Below, piece by piece: positions 1 through 12,839 of a stretch of 64,000 nucleotides of DNA; the stretch's first letter is position 1; each line of letters starts with the position of its first letter. Source of the DNA: Nymphaea colorata (taxonomy: Eukaryota > Streptophyta > Magnoliopsida > Nymphaeales > Nymphaeaceae). Location of the stretch: positions 15,177,858-15,241,857 of the forward strand of contig NC_045144.1 in NCBI RefSeq assembly GCF_008831285.2. Direction: 5' to 3'. The notes under the pieces were generated by a model. It had not been told where the DNA came from. It searched no databases and saw only the letters and a list, made by a program, of their open reading frames with translations. A program made the position numbers and the translations under genes.

Positions 1-3000
1 CACATCTTTTGAACAATGACGACTGAATATCTCCACCTATAGTATGTCCATCCTTGGAACTTGTTTGGGTGTCAGTTGATTGCACAGCTTGATAATCTAA
101 GCTAGGGGGTTCCCACAGTGAAACATTCGTCCTTTTATTGTAGTAGTACTTTTGGCCTGCAGGAAACTTTCTCAGTACTTCAAAGTATTATGTTAGGAAA
201 ATGCTAGAGATATGGGAAGCACAACCTGTTGAACTGTCTAATGCTTCTTCCCAATCTGGCGGTAAACTTGGAGCTGCTGGTGGAGAAGCTTCAGTTTTCA
301 CTGGACGTTCCCACTGGCTTTTCCCAGTGTGTTCATTGTAATAGTATATGGAACCACTTGGATCTGTGGCTTCAACCTAAGGGAAAGTTTGTGGAAGAAG
401 CTTCACAAATGCAGCTCAAAAAATTCAAATCACATATTTCCTAATTTGCATTATTAATGATTCAATTTTAGAACATTGAAATATTCATCCAATCACTTGT
501 TCACATCAAAATTCAAAGTTCAAACAGTACTAGGATAAGGTACATCATATTATTATTAATTTTTTTTTGGTTTGAGAAAAGAGGGTTGTGGAGGTGTGGT
601 GTGTGGGCTCATTGCTAAATCACCACTTCCTAAAGGGATGCCGGAAAGAAAATTATATTTTTCTACTACCACTAAAAATCACAAAATGAAAGGGATAATG
701 TTTCTGCTCATATATCTGTTCACCCAGATGGGGCCTCTGTTCTAATTGACTGTTACAAAGTGTAATCTGCATGTTAAAATAGATAGACTAACCAGCAATG
801 CTTGTATAACAATCTTGGTGAGAAAAAGAAACAAAATACAACTACAAAAATTTATATGTCCTCCCATAGGAACAAATTAAACCATATTCAAAGATTTAAG
901 GGGCCAAACAAGGTCAAACAAGTATATGTGTTCTGCAAGATTCATAATTTCATGATGCATGCTACATTTAAGGGACTGAAGCCCCAAAACCACTCATGCA
1001 CCTGCAATAATAACACCAAACAAAACCAAAGAAACATTATAAAGCTATTGTCTAAACAATGCCTACATATGTTGGTTTAGCATGTCCAGGCTCATTTATG
1101 AACACACGAACATAGAAATCAATCCTCTACCTTATAATTTCAGCTTCAAACATGGAACCGGAGACCATTCATTTATTGTTTTCAAGCTTATCATACCAAT
1201 CCTCAATCCGTCTAAGACTCTAAAACACAAAAAAATGGACTTGCAAGTGTTTTTTTAAAGAAATATACAACAAAAATAACACATTGAAGGTAAATTCCAT
1301 TGATATTTAACACTTTCTCTTCAAGAGAGCATGATATGTGAAACTGGATTTCTAGAAAAGGAGATAAATAAAAGGAGAAAGAATGGCATCTTCTCTCCTG
1401 CATTTAATCTTGTCTTTTCCTCAAAACCCAAAAAATAGCCAATATTAATACCTTGTTTATAGTTATACTATTATCTTCAAATAATATGCCTGGAGTTGAC
1501 AAAACTAATGCTAGTTTTCATAGGGTAGTCTTTGATAATATTAAGACATGCCACTGACAGTGAAACATTCAGGCCATAGAAAGCCTGTTGAAGATTACAT
1601 GCATACATGAACCACAGCAAGTTCACATTAACAGCTCAACCAGAAGGAAGTGCAGCATGAGTAAATGCATTTTGAAGTGAGATAAGGACAAATGATATTA
1701 AGTTAGAAGCTTACGAACCCAACCAGCAGGAAGCACATGAGTTGATGCAGTGGTTGATTCAGCAACAACAACCTTCTGAAAAAAGTCCACTGAAAATTAG
1801 CAAAATCTGGAACACAAAAAATGGGGAACTGGAGGGGAAAAAAATCCAAAAAAAAAAAAACAGTTTCCTTTTCAGCAAGAAATAGGAAAATAATAATGAA
1901 GAAAGCGACTAACTTTTTCAGGTTCTGCACCATCATTCTTAAGAATGCCACGAGCCTTTAACTTTTGTTTCAGATATTCAGGCAACTCTCTCTGTTCAAC
2001 CTTTTCTTCTGATAGTTTGAAAGACTCAGCACTGATGTTCTTGCTGTCCAGACATCTGCTTTCATGTTGTCCTCCTGCACAGTCATAACTATGGTTCACT
2101 AGCAGTCTATAAAAGAGACCTGACACTGCTAATTAAGCTTACCAGAAGTAGGATTATATGTTAATGGGTTTGCAGAGCCATAGTGTGCACTACCACCAGG
2201 CACACCATATCCATTGCCAATATCTATGTTTCCTGATATGTAAAACCCATGTCATCAGTTCAGCAAAAATGAGAAAAAATGCAAACAAATTGCAGTCTAT
2301 TCCCATCTTATTCAGAAACATCTTACATGTAACTAACTAATCCCCTTTTCTCTTTTGGTAAGGAGGGCTATTGGCCACACTTTTAGCAAATACCATATAA
2401 CACTATAAGTACCATCACGAGTATAACAATTGATCACAAAATGGTTTATGATCACAAAAGTTCATTAAATACTTTACTTTTACAAAAAGACAACCTTTTG
2501 CTTGATGCCAGATGCCTGAGCAAATATTTTGTAATACTAAGACATTCTAATCTGCATAGCTTATTTACTTCTGTGCATCAGATCCTATTTAGCACAGCTG
2601 TTGAGATGCACGTGTTATGCATGATTTCTCCAATTACTGTCTAATGCAACAGAAACAGCAGCAGCACCATATGCTATCCATTAGTTTTGGTGAAATTCTG
2701 GCTCCGTTTTCAAGATAAGTGTTTTGGTGAGGCTTGGGAGGTCCAACCCAATGCTCAACAGCGCCTTTTCCCTGCTATCGGATGCCTGGAGAAGGAGGTG
2801 GCATTCCTGAGCCACTGTCCTAGCCACCCACAATTTCCTCTTCACAAGCAGCAGAGAGAGGGTGTGTGTGTTTTGGTGCAGGTGGAACAAAATGCAGAGG
2901 ACCCATGGAAGGTGGAAGGAGTTGCTGAGCAAGGATAGGATTTTAAAGGGTTGAAAAGTTAACTTGAACAAGCGTTTTTGTGTGAGGTTGGGCATATAGC

Positions 3001-6000
3001 AGGCAGACATTGACCGACAGTGTGCTCGACACGTGTTATGCATGATTTCTCCAATTATTGCCTGACTCTAGATTGATTATTTTATTGGTTTTTACAGTGT
3101 TTGATATGAAATTTTATGTATCATCTGGGGATTTTGTTGTAAAATGTTGGGATTAAGCATATGTTGCAGTACAGTTGTACATTTTCACTTAAATACATTG
3201 CGGAAACATGCTTTGTTGGCTTCAAGAGCTTTTAAATAATTGCTTCTGTGAAATTTATACTTTTGCGAAACTGCAAGGATTCTGCACAGTCCAGAGTCTA
3301 GTGCAAAACCAATTTGATACGCCACATGAGAGGAAATTGCATTATATAATGTTGTTTGTTTGCACCACATGAAATGTGATATGCATGTTCTGAAAAATTG
3401 AAATATATTGATCCTGCTTTCCAGTTGCAGGGATTACATTGTATGTTTGCATTCGGATAGTGTTTATCTACTGGACTATGATTTTGTGTATCCTATCACC
3501 GATTAAGGAACAAAAATGAGATGTTTTCTGATGTCGCAAAGAGAACAACTGCCATGGAAACTGGAAATGATACTGTTTTGGCTTGTCAATGGTCCTTGCT
3601 TTTGAAAAGCCTTTCAGGAAGTGCTACTAGACTGAGATTTGTTATTTTGGGAGCTCTTAAGTACCTTGGATGAAGATTTGGGCTTGTACTGTTATTTTTT
3701 CTGTTAAAGGCACTTTTTAGAGAATGCAAAGACCTCTATTAAATGGTGCGAATGCGGGTGCTGGTGCGGATACGACAAGTTTTCAAAAAAATTTAGGTGC
3801 GGCTGCGGCAAGGATGTATATGTATGTGTTTGTATACATGTATATAAATAATTTGTTACATAATTATTTAACTGTTGGGTAGCCTTATTTATCTATATTT
3901 ACATATAAACTTTTTGTATTAGAGATAGTTTAGTTATGTGTACATTTTGTCAGTTTTGGCCCGGTTTGGCTGACTGAACCAGATGTTCTGTGTCAGAGAA
4001 GCTCCAGTACCAGCGCCAATGTCGATACAGGTGTGACACGGGTGCAGCAGCCATTTAGAAATACTCATGTGACATATGCAAAGACTGTTTCTGCTATGAC
4101 TTTCTTATATTGCTTCAAATACTGGTTTGCCTATGACTTTTTGATACTGCTTCAAATATTGGTTTTCGTAAAATTGATGGTCACCACATGTTTTAGAAAT
4201 GCATAGAAATTGTCTTGCAGAACTCTCTATGATTTCCACTTCAGGTTGTTTTTGGTAAGGAATTACATCTAGGGCAGCTGAGAAGGGTGTGCAATATGCC
4301 CTCTACAGTGCAACATGCTGATGTGAGATGCACTAATGTGCCTATTAATCAAGCCGCAAAAATACAAGTTGGTTTTACTATTTTAACTGCAATGTTGAAT
4401 CTCATATCCTCCATTCCTCTTATATAGCTTGGTAATGCAAGTCCCTATCCTAATGTGTACCAGTTACCTACTCATGGCTATATTGATGTTTTTTTCCAGA
4501 TGATGCTCAATCCTAGGTGCCGATGCAGATGGACATGGTAGATGGATGGCAGTACTCTCTTTCCCTACGACTGGGGGATGGTGTTTAGTGTTTTGTTTGA
4601 GTCTTGGCTCGTAACATAATGTTCCTAAATATGTTTCTGATTGATGTAGTACAGGGGATAAGATGTTAGGTTTTGAGGTTATGTTGTTAATATCATGGTA
4701 ACAACTTTTTTTTTTGAAAAAAAACGTGAAAACAATGCAATAAATAAATCAGCCGCTTAAAACTTTAAACAAACGCCGTTTATTTGAAAAAAAAAACGTT
4801 TAAAAACAACGTGAAAAAGCACACTTTTTCCTATTTTTTCTTTTCATTCATTTTTTTTACCTTTTTAATGCCAAACTGCTTGTTTTTATTTTTAATTTTA
4901 TTTGTTGTAAATCTACTTACTTTTTTGATATTTGTGGTACTAATTTCTCACTTACTGTATTTTCCCCTTATTTTAGTTTTTTTTTTGTAATTTAAAAAAT
5001 TACCATAGGTTTCCTTTCTTTAAGCTTGTGTATTATACCAGAAAAAGCCTTGCCATTTAAGCGAGAACTGTTTTTGTGACTATGGTTAATATCAATGGGT
5101 TTGAAAATCTCTTGCCTCTGTTTCTGTTAGTTCTCTATGAATGACCCCTTGCATGAGCAATCCTATTGAGAAGAAAAGAAATTTTTTTGCTTGGGTTTTA
5201 ATAATGTTGTAAACTGCAGGGTCTCACATATCTGGAAGCATGAATGCACACAAAGATAATTACTAAAATCATGTAACTTTTCATTTTCAAGTTGTATGTA
5301 TGTGTCTTGGGCCTCTTGGCTGTTAGTGCAAAACCCCAACTCTCAAGTGTGTGGAATAGAACTCAACAATAGTCCTAATTGAAGATCTTGACAAATCCTG
5401 AGCAGCATCTATACCCATGTCCTGTACCACTAACTGTCTTAGTTGTTAACTTTTTTGCATATTAAGTGAAACTAGCTACAAGGAATGTCAAGATACAATA
5501 TACTGTCAATCATATTAGCTTTGGACAGCTTACTTACTAGTTGGTATCGGAGCTAAGTTCAATACTCATACTAGAGGTCCAATAATTGAGGGAACATCTT
5601 CCTTCAAGGATGTTAGGCTTTAATGGTTAACCCCTCAAGTGTATGGAATAGAACACGAAAGCAGCCCTTTAGATTGAAGATCTTAAGAAATATCGAAGGG
5701 ATTATATATGTATCTTCATACTACCAGTTGCCCCAATTTGTAGGCCTCCTGGGTTTGAAACAAAATAAGCCATGTGAGGGGTTATAAAAAGCACTTGGAT
5801 CAGTTTCGGGCCAAGTTGATATTCCTAGTTGATGTCCAACTTACAGGGGATAAATGATATATGGGAACATTGGATAATATATAGAGTCCATGTATATTTT
5901 CTCTTGTTATATTCTCATTTCTCTTCAATAGTGTAGACTGGTTTTCAACTTTTCTGGTGAAAAAAGTCTAGAGTTCCCTTCATCATGTTCAGACAAGAGG

Positions 6001-7002
6001 AAAGGAGATCTTTCAGCACCTTTCTGGGAGGTACGATTCTAGCAATACTTCCAACAGTTCTTTAATTCAAATTACAAAGTTAGCGGTGTCATGGAGTGAA
6101 CTATACAAGTTCAACTTCGTTCCTCAAATCATAAGACAAAAGCATATGATCTAGTTGCATTTACTTTTCTCCTCACTTCATCATTATGTCTTCATTTTTA
6201 GAAAAATAAAGTAAGCATCCTCAGAACCAGAAGGATGCATTCATAGGTGAGCAATTGTAAGAGTATGTACTCAACTTTTCCTGATATATAATTTAAATTA
6301 TAGAAGCTTAAAACATAATGTTCATTTATCATGGGAAAAGCTGACAGTGACTAATAAAAAAAAACTAGAATATTCCATTGCTGACAACAGCAAAATAAAG
6401 TGAATTCATCATCAAGACCTACCTTGATCTGTAGTGGTAAACTTCCCACGTTTTGAAGCAATTTCTGCTCGGTGTTCAGTGGCCATTTTCAACAGAGTTT
6501 CCTACAATACCATGTCGACATATCATGTTTTCACCATGCAATCGCACCAGGCAATAATTGTATGCACTAAACAAGACACAGGATGCCATGAACGTAGAAC
6601 ATAGGACGGCCAGAAAAAGTCACAAAGAGAAGGAACATTACCTTCAAAGCATTTGAATCATGTCTCTGAGATAGGACATCTCTGCGATCATCAATTGGTA
6701 ACGCCGAATCCTTTGCAGCTCGGCTGTTGCAACCACAAGCCACAATGTATATATTACCAATTTTATTGATGGAAATCTAAGGATGAATTAATTGGAAAGA
6801 AAACAAGAAAGCGAAGCGAACCTCTGTCCTTGAATTACTTGCAACGTCGCCATCTCCTGGTGATCCAGAATGATAACATAATGTCCAGTCAATAATCAAA
6901 AAATAGAATGAGATGGGGCATTTCTAAAAGACATACTTGTTCACGCAGCACAGCATCTTGTGCAGCAGCCTCAATATCACGCTCAGCTTCTCCCTGAAAC
7001 AT
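1..7002 (-). CDS. PQBP1: PQBP1-like protein with two WW domains (partial gene, 9 exons seen, runs off left edge)
   Basis: Exons were deduced by reading the minus strand and joining GT-AG sites in phase: 6937-7002, 6822-6856, 6642-6723, 6423-6501, 2143-2232, 1914-2074, 1719-1775, 226-376 and 1-156 (continuing left). The N-terminal part is a charged helix (AQDAVLREQ, then RAAKDSALPIDDRRDVLSQ), followed by a G/Y-rich stretch (NIDIGNGYGVPGG), the segment ELPEYLKQKLKARGIL, WW domain 1 (LPAGWVEATDPSG...YYYNEHTGKSQWERP) and WW domain 2 (LPPDWEEALDSSTG...YYYNKRTNVSLWEPP). This order fits plant homologues of polyglutamine-binding protein 1, a nuclear WW protein linked in animals to U5 snRNP, splicing and transcription; the plant role is inferred. 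The donor after LPAGW is GTTCGT, chosen because it restores the WW frame. WW2 lacks the first Trp spacing typical of strong proline binders. The start ATG at 7002 is in frame, but an extra upstream exon cannot be excluded. The C-terminus lies outside the window. Confidence 0.82.
377..1718 (-). other. PQBP1 intron (1.3 kb)
   Basis: AT-rich intron separating the two halves of WW domain 1, after Trp of LPAGW. I see no coding block or transposon end in it. Short open frames here (802-1080, 1212-1403) are not in phase with the gene and look random. Confidence 0.65.
2609..3063. repeat. 34-bp direct repeats flanking a gene-like block
   Basis: Positions 2609-2642 and 3030-3063 match at 32 of 34 bases (CACGTGTTATGCATGATTTC...). 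The 387 bases between them differ in composition from the surrounding intron: GC-richer, with a 120-codon open frame on the minus strand (2681-3043) and a second minus frame rich in Pro and Gln (for example QQLLPPSMGPLHFVPP and GAVEHWVGPPKPHQNTYL) broken by two stops. It looks like a piece of exon placed into the intron by a duplication or repair event. I do not recognise the source gene. Confidence 0.5.
3743..4062. mobile_element. small GGTGCG-end element or remnant (family tentative)
   Basis: Starts with repeated GGTGCGAATGCGGGTGCTGG, then a run AAAAAAATTTAGGTGCGG, and ends in a region rich in the complement (GATACAGGTGTGACACGGGT). The head is clearly related to 50,410-50,470 (AAAAAAATTAGGTGCGGCGG) and more weakly to 30,520-30,600. 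This pattern suggests a dispersed non-autonomous DNA element. I could not define clean inverted repeats or a target duplication. Confidence 0.35.
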
Positions 7003-7500
7003 CTTGCAGTTGCCCAAGTACACTCTTGCCAAGTTGTAAAGCCCCAGAATCTTCAGGTGATACTTGTTCTATTGTTTACCTGTTTCAGGCTTTCCAATCC
7101 AACCCTACGAATAAAATCATACTTCAATGACTTCCGTTCAACTGCAAACCGCAATTTTGGGATTCTGTTCTAGGTAAAAGACACTTTGTCAATTCCATTG
7201 AGACACTTAAATTTCATTAGGACTTCAAGAAACTGCTATAAGAGCGTCTTCGCATACTCCAATGGGGGAAAATATCCTTTGATCTTCACACATGTCAACC
7301 ATTGCCCGTTGAGGGGGGAGAGATAGAAGAACAAGAAGAAGAAGAAGAATCATCTCACCTGGGCAGCGTGCTCAAATCTCACTGTCCTACCCTGCTCTTC
7401 CCTCACTCAACTCGTTTTCCTCCGTCTCCCTCAACCCTCTCTCTTTACTCGTTCACGCGCAGACGGAGACAGCCTTAGGTTCGGCGAGGTATCGGGATTA
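7003..7500 (-). promoter_or_regulatory. Probable PQBP1 5' UTR and promoter region
   Basis: This lies directly upstream of the first recognised PQBP1 exon and is retained in the duplicate (about 55,121-55,570). It contains a purine tract of GAAGAA repeats (about 7330-7350) and CT-rich blocks. A possible non-coding or short coding exon (about 7085-7110 on the minus strand, AG...CTGAAACAG then GTAAAC) could splice in frame to the next exon, so the true start may be further upstream. No clear TATA box was found. Confidence 0.4.
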
Positions 7501-7850
7501 TGGGGAAATTAACCTCATACTTCTACTTTTTCGGGTCAGACCTTGCTTCCGGACAACTACCCAGAAAAATAAAATACTATATTGCAATAACTGGTGAATA
7601 GATAAGCTTTTTAATTTTTTAAAGTTATAAAATCTTTTGAAATTATAAGTTTAGAACAAAAAATAGTACATTTCTTTTTTGAGGACACATGCTAATAATT
7701 TTAGAAAATGAACAATCCTTTGTAGTTTTTTCATTGAAATTCATAATTCTTTTTTCTGAAGATTATCAAGAAAACCATCCTTTGGTCTACTCAACAACTA
7801 TTTGCTTTGTGAGTGAATGCTTTGTTTATTTAATTGCGTGAGGACAAAGC

Positions 7851-8370
7851 TCAACCATACTCGCGTACAAAATACTAGCTTTCCAACCACAGAAAAAAAA
7901 TTCCCAATAACGACTCAAAGGTGTTCTATCGTAAGCATAATTAAGCTTGAGCGGGCTTGGCCCCGCTGATAACGAGTCGGATTAGGGTCGACTTGACATC
8001 CAAAAATCAGGTTTGGGTTTGACTTGAATTTGAAAATCCAAGCTTTGTTTAAAAATAATATTTTTAATATAAAACAATATATAAATATAAGTAATTATAA
8101 TAATATATTATACATAAATAAATAAATAAATATATATATATATATAAATAAAAAATTAAAAAATAAATTATCGAACCCCGAATCGAGCTTATCAAACTCA
8201 CCTGAGCGGGCCCGATAACGAATCGGGCCGGCCCAAATACCTTTTTCCGACACCTGGTTCAGTCAAACTAGGTACTGGGTACCCGACTCGGCGGTAGCCC
8301 GACCCAGTGCTCAGCCTCAGCGTCAAGCATACCCAGTGCTCAGCCTCAGCGTCAAGCATACCCAGTGCTC
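7851..8370. mobile_element. Insertion bracketed by ACAAAGC, absent from the duplicate copy
   Basis: ACAAAGC at 7844-7850 and again at 8371-8377 flank 520 bases that are missing at the paralogous site (about 60,893-60,900, where ACAAAGC occurs once). The insert has GC-rich GGGCCGGCCC-type motifs, an AT-rich core with AAATAA/TATA runs, and near its right end a 29-bp unit (CCCAGTGCTCAGCCTCAGCG...) repeated about 2.4 times. A 7-8 bp duplication is compatible with a hAT-type element, but I see no convincing terminal inverted repeats. Confidence 0.55.
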
Positions 8371-8425
8371 ACAAAGCAACTCCCCAACCCGACTTTAACA
8401 ATCAATTTTCATCGATCCGTGTGCC

Positions 8426-9044
8426 GTTCGTGTGCCATTTGGTGATTGACCTCAACTTTGTAGGTTTGTTTGCTAGTCCTTGATTTTACTATAAACAGGG
8501 AACCCAAATTCAAAAATTCGAATTTGGTACAGGATCTATCAAATAAAAAATGGATTTATTGTCCGTTGCATCCCATTCTGAAAAATCAGAACATTGGAAA
8601 TCTGTCCATTAGAGCATTGAAGGCGGCAGAAAGGAGGAAGAAGGAAGTTGTGTCTTCCTCATAGTAATTCTCAATAACAAGAAGAGGCAAAAACCTATAT
8701 CTCTCTCTCTTCTCTCTCCCCCTTGTTTCTCCGGCCCTCTGCATTTCTCGTTCCGCCATTTCACAACATCATTCTTTATAGATAAAACGCTCATCAACAA
8801 TGTGTTTGGTAAAACCCTAAGTCACCCCCTCACCCTTTCCTTCTCCCTCTCTCTCCCATTCTAGTTTTTTGTTCAATCTATTTAAACTTCGAAAATGACA
8901 TATACATCAATATTCATTTATAAGGTGATACCTGTTCGTTTTTAACTTATGTATCACTCATTAAGCCTTACCACGATAACGACACAAAGAAAGGAAATCA
9001 ACCCTTTGAAATTCAAATTTTGCAAAATAATGTATTAATTGATG
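8426..9044. other. Spacer between duplicated flank and Tat LTR
   Basis: No gene recognised. There is a CT-rich patch at about 8700-8760 and 8820-8870. The 5' end of the left Tat LTR should lie here but cannot be recognised; the LTR seems truncated or diverged beyond recognition before about 9045. Confidence 0.4.
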
Positions 9045-10576
<1,532 letters not shown>

Positions 10577-10580
10577 AAGG

Positions 10581-10598
10581 AGGCAACCGTGATGGGAC
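10581..10598 (+). other. Possible primer-binding site (degenerate)
   Basis: AGGCAACCGTGATGGGAC follows the left LTR end by four bases. It resembles the tRNA-Arg-type PBS seen in Tat/Ogre elements (starting TGGCGAC and ending GGGGAC) but with several mismatches. The position is right; the identity is tentative. Confidence 0.35.
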
Positions 10599-11250
10599 CC
10601 GTCATCATTTGGCTATGATTATCATTGATTGATGCATATCATATATTGCCGATGATAAAGCATGTCCCCTTCTTTGGCCTTGCCCTTATTGGCATTTCAT
10701 TACATTACATTACTTGGTGATTGTGTCTTGCTCTCTTGCACTTGAGACTAATTGAGGATGATCAATCATGTTCACCTACATCTAGAATCAAATACAACCC
10801 TCCTTAATTTAAGGTTTGATTGAAAACAATGTTTTTCTACTTATTTTAATCACCATCTTAGGAAACATTGCATTAGAGATAATGAATTTTTCATGTTTGC
10901 TCATATTTCAAAACTTCTTATAACTATTTGTCCCGATCATCATGTTGCCGGACTTAGTCTTCGACTGTAGTACAAGACTAAGCCTTACAACTATACCACA
11001 CCTTGGGCGGGAAAGCCCCCTCATTAGCACCATGAGTGGTAACTTGTAGTATATCGACGAGTGTCCAGGAAGAAATTGATAAACCCTACCCTTAGTTACC
11101 TAAGGAGGAATCTATGCTAGTACTAAGTCATTTGTCTAAAGTATATAAGTATAATTTGACATCAGATTATCATGACGTAAAATTATCTCAATTAGGTTCC
11201 TATACCCATTTTTCTCTAAAATTATTTCACATGATAGAAATATAGAGAAT
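10599..11250 (+). other. Tat leader region
   Basis: Non-coding leader between PBS and first ORF. Contains a short CATTA repeat near 10,700 and a GC-richer patch near 10,930-11,050. No gene seen. Confidence 0.5.
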
Positions 11251-12580
11251 GTGGATGTGCATAAAACCTTATGTGGTGATCTACAACCTTATTATATACA
11301 TCTACTTCATATTGTTTTTGTCAACCTAGTCAATCTTTTCCACTACTTTAATCTCTACCATTCAGAGTCATCACTCAAGATGTATTCTTTCCAACATGGT
11401 GTCACATTCCCTTATGATCACATCCTCTTCGGGGAAGGACCCGAACGGTCTACCTATATCTCTCTTCAGTCTAAACCTTTGACTTCCGAATGGTATCGGT
11501 CTTGGCATTCGACATTCTCTTGGATGTTTCCTTCCTACTTTGAAGAATATGGACTAGAGACAATGGCAGCCGGAGGAATGCAATTAATGGATGAAAATTT
11601 GATACATGTAATTGCCGAGCGGTGGCACCCAATGACCTCCTCTTTTTGGTTTCCATGGGGAGAAATGACAATATTATTAAATGAATTTGTTGAAATACTA
11701 GACCTCCTCACCCTGACTTGTGACCCAAACGATCCATTGGAAAAACAGTTCCTCATGAACACGATTAAGATTAATGCAAATGACCATGTAACTCATTTTA
11801 CCAGACAAAAAACTTGGGCCCTAGTAGAAAACCATGAGAGCCAAAGCATCAACTTGAAAAATTTGTATGAAGAATTTGGAGCCTATATTGAACCTTCTAC
11901 CTTATCTTGAAAAGTCATAGGAAGAATTAAACATTGTATGATATTTTTCACTGTGGGAGTGACCTTTTCAACGATGGAAGTGACATCCTAGATGTTTGTA
12001 TTGCCTAACGTTTTTGGATATGGGGACATAGTGGGACCCGACACTTGTCAACAACAATGACAACCTTGGCTTTCCTTTACCGAGGACTCACCCGCTTCAC
12101 CATTGAAGATGCCGACTTCATAGAAGGATGCACAACTTTATAATTGTGGTTTTTCAAGCACGTCGGACCCCAAGCCAGTCTATTCAGAAACACTGATGGA
12201 GCATTGACAATATTAAAACAATACTGTTGTTTGATCGAGCAGTTAGATGGAGAAGAGATCATTTGGAACTATTATGATCATCATCAAAATCCACCTAGAT
12301 ACACTCATCATTACCATGGTCATACCACACTTTTGGGCCCTTACTTGATAATCGATTATTGTGCTGATAGATGCATGACACAATTCTTTCAGAGGCAGAA
12401 GATGGTTTCTGTATGTGCACCAATTAGAACTATTCCTGAATTCATCTCAGCTCTCCTTAATGGTCAGCATTGTTTCTAGTGGCTCGACAAGAGTAGAAGA
12501 CACAGATATCGTACACTTTGTTCACAGGCCCAGTGGTAAGAAGGAACACGCCGAGTGGTGGAATGCCAACCAACCATCAT
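11251..12580 (+). pseudogene. Plant mobile domain (PMD)-like ORF carried by the Tat element
   Basis: The 219-codon frame 11,251-11,910 contains VIAERWHPMTSSFWFPWGEM followed by TILLNEFVEILDLL, which is the core of the plant mobile domain (aminotransferase-like family, also in the host genes MAIN and MAIL1). Homology continues after frameshifts through LSFTEDSP/RFTIEDADFIEGC (about 12,070-12,135) and LWFFKHVGPQ to about 12,480. PMD-like ORFs upstream of gag are known in some plant Ty3/gypsy elements. Function in the element is unknown. This copy is broken by at least two frame changes and several stops. Confidence 0.7.
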
Positions 12581-12839
12581 CCATCTTGCCTTAAAAGTTT
12601 TTGTTTTCAACTTTGTACTCCTTATTTAATCTTCAGTCGTTGTCATCTTGTTAGTGTTTCTTTTGGATGTAATTTTTGAAACTCTTAGTGCAATATGAAC
12701 ATTCATTTTGCCATCATTTCCTTCCAATGACTCTTCATTTTCCTGTCTCACAAGTGAATACCTGAAAGCCACCAAGACAATTGAAACCAGAACATAAGCT
12801 AAGCAGACTCCTCAAAATAAGGCTTCATCATCTGAGCTT

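Larger units (their letters stand above)
2233..6422 (-). other. PQBP1 large intron (4.2 kb) carrying insertions
   Basis: The exon ending in TTTDQ (6423) and the exon starting NIDIGNGYG (2232) join in phase across this interval. It contains a 388-bp block flanked by 34-bp direct repeats (2609-3063), a GGTGCG-rich repeat (about 3743-4062), a low-complexity T/A tract (4700-4990), and from about 4226 onward the sequence that is duplicated near 53.4 kb. The part 4350-5665 is absent from the duplicate. Confidence 0.65.
4226..8425. repeat. Segmental duplication, complete (parental) copy
   Basis: This interval matches 53,383-60,946 in the same orientation over long near-identical stretches, including four PQBP1 exons, the promoter region and the flank up to CAATCAATTTTCATC. 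Differences are block-like: the copy lacks 4350-5665; this locus alone holds the 7851-8370 insertion; the copy alone holds a 266-bp LTR and the two TTA-flanked elements. It is called parental because it joins to the rest of the PQBP1 gene. Confidence 0.85.

Noticed and set aside
6937-7173. Plus-strand 78-codon frame also present at 55,055-55,291
   Set aside because: Its conservation comes from the segmental duplication and it is antisense to a PQBP1 exon; a shadow frame.
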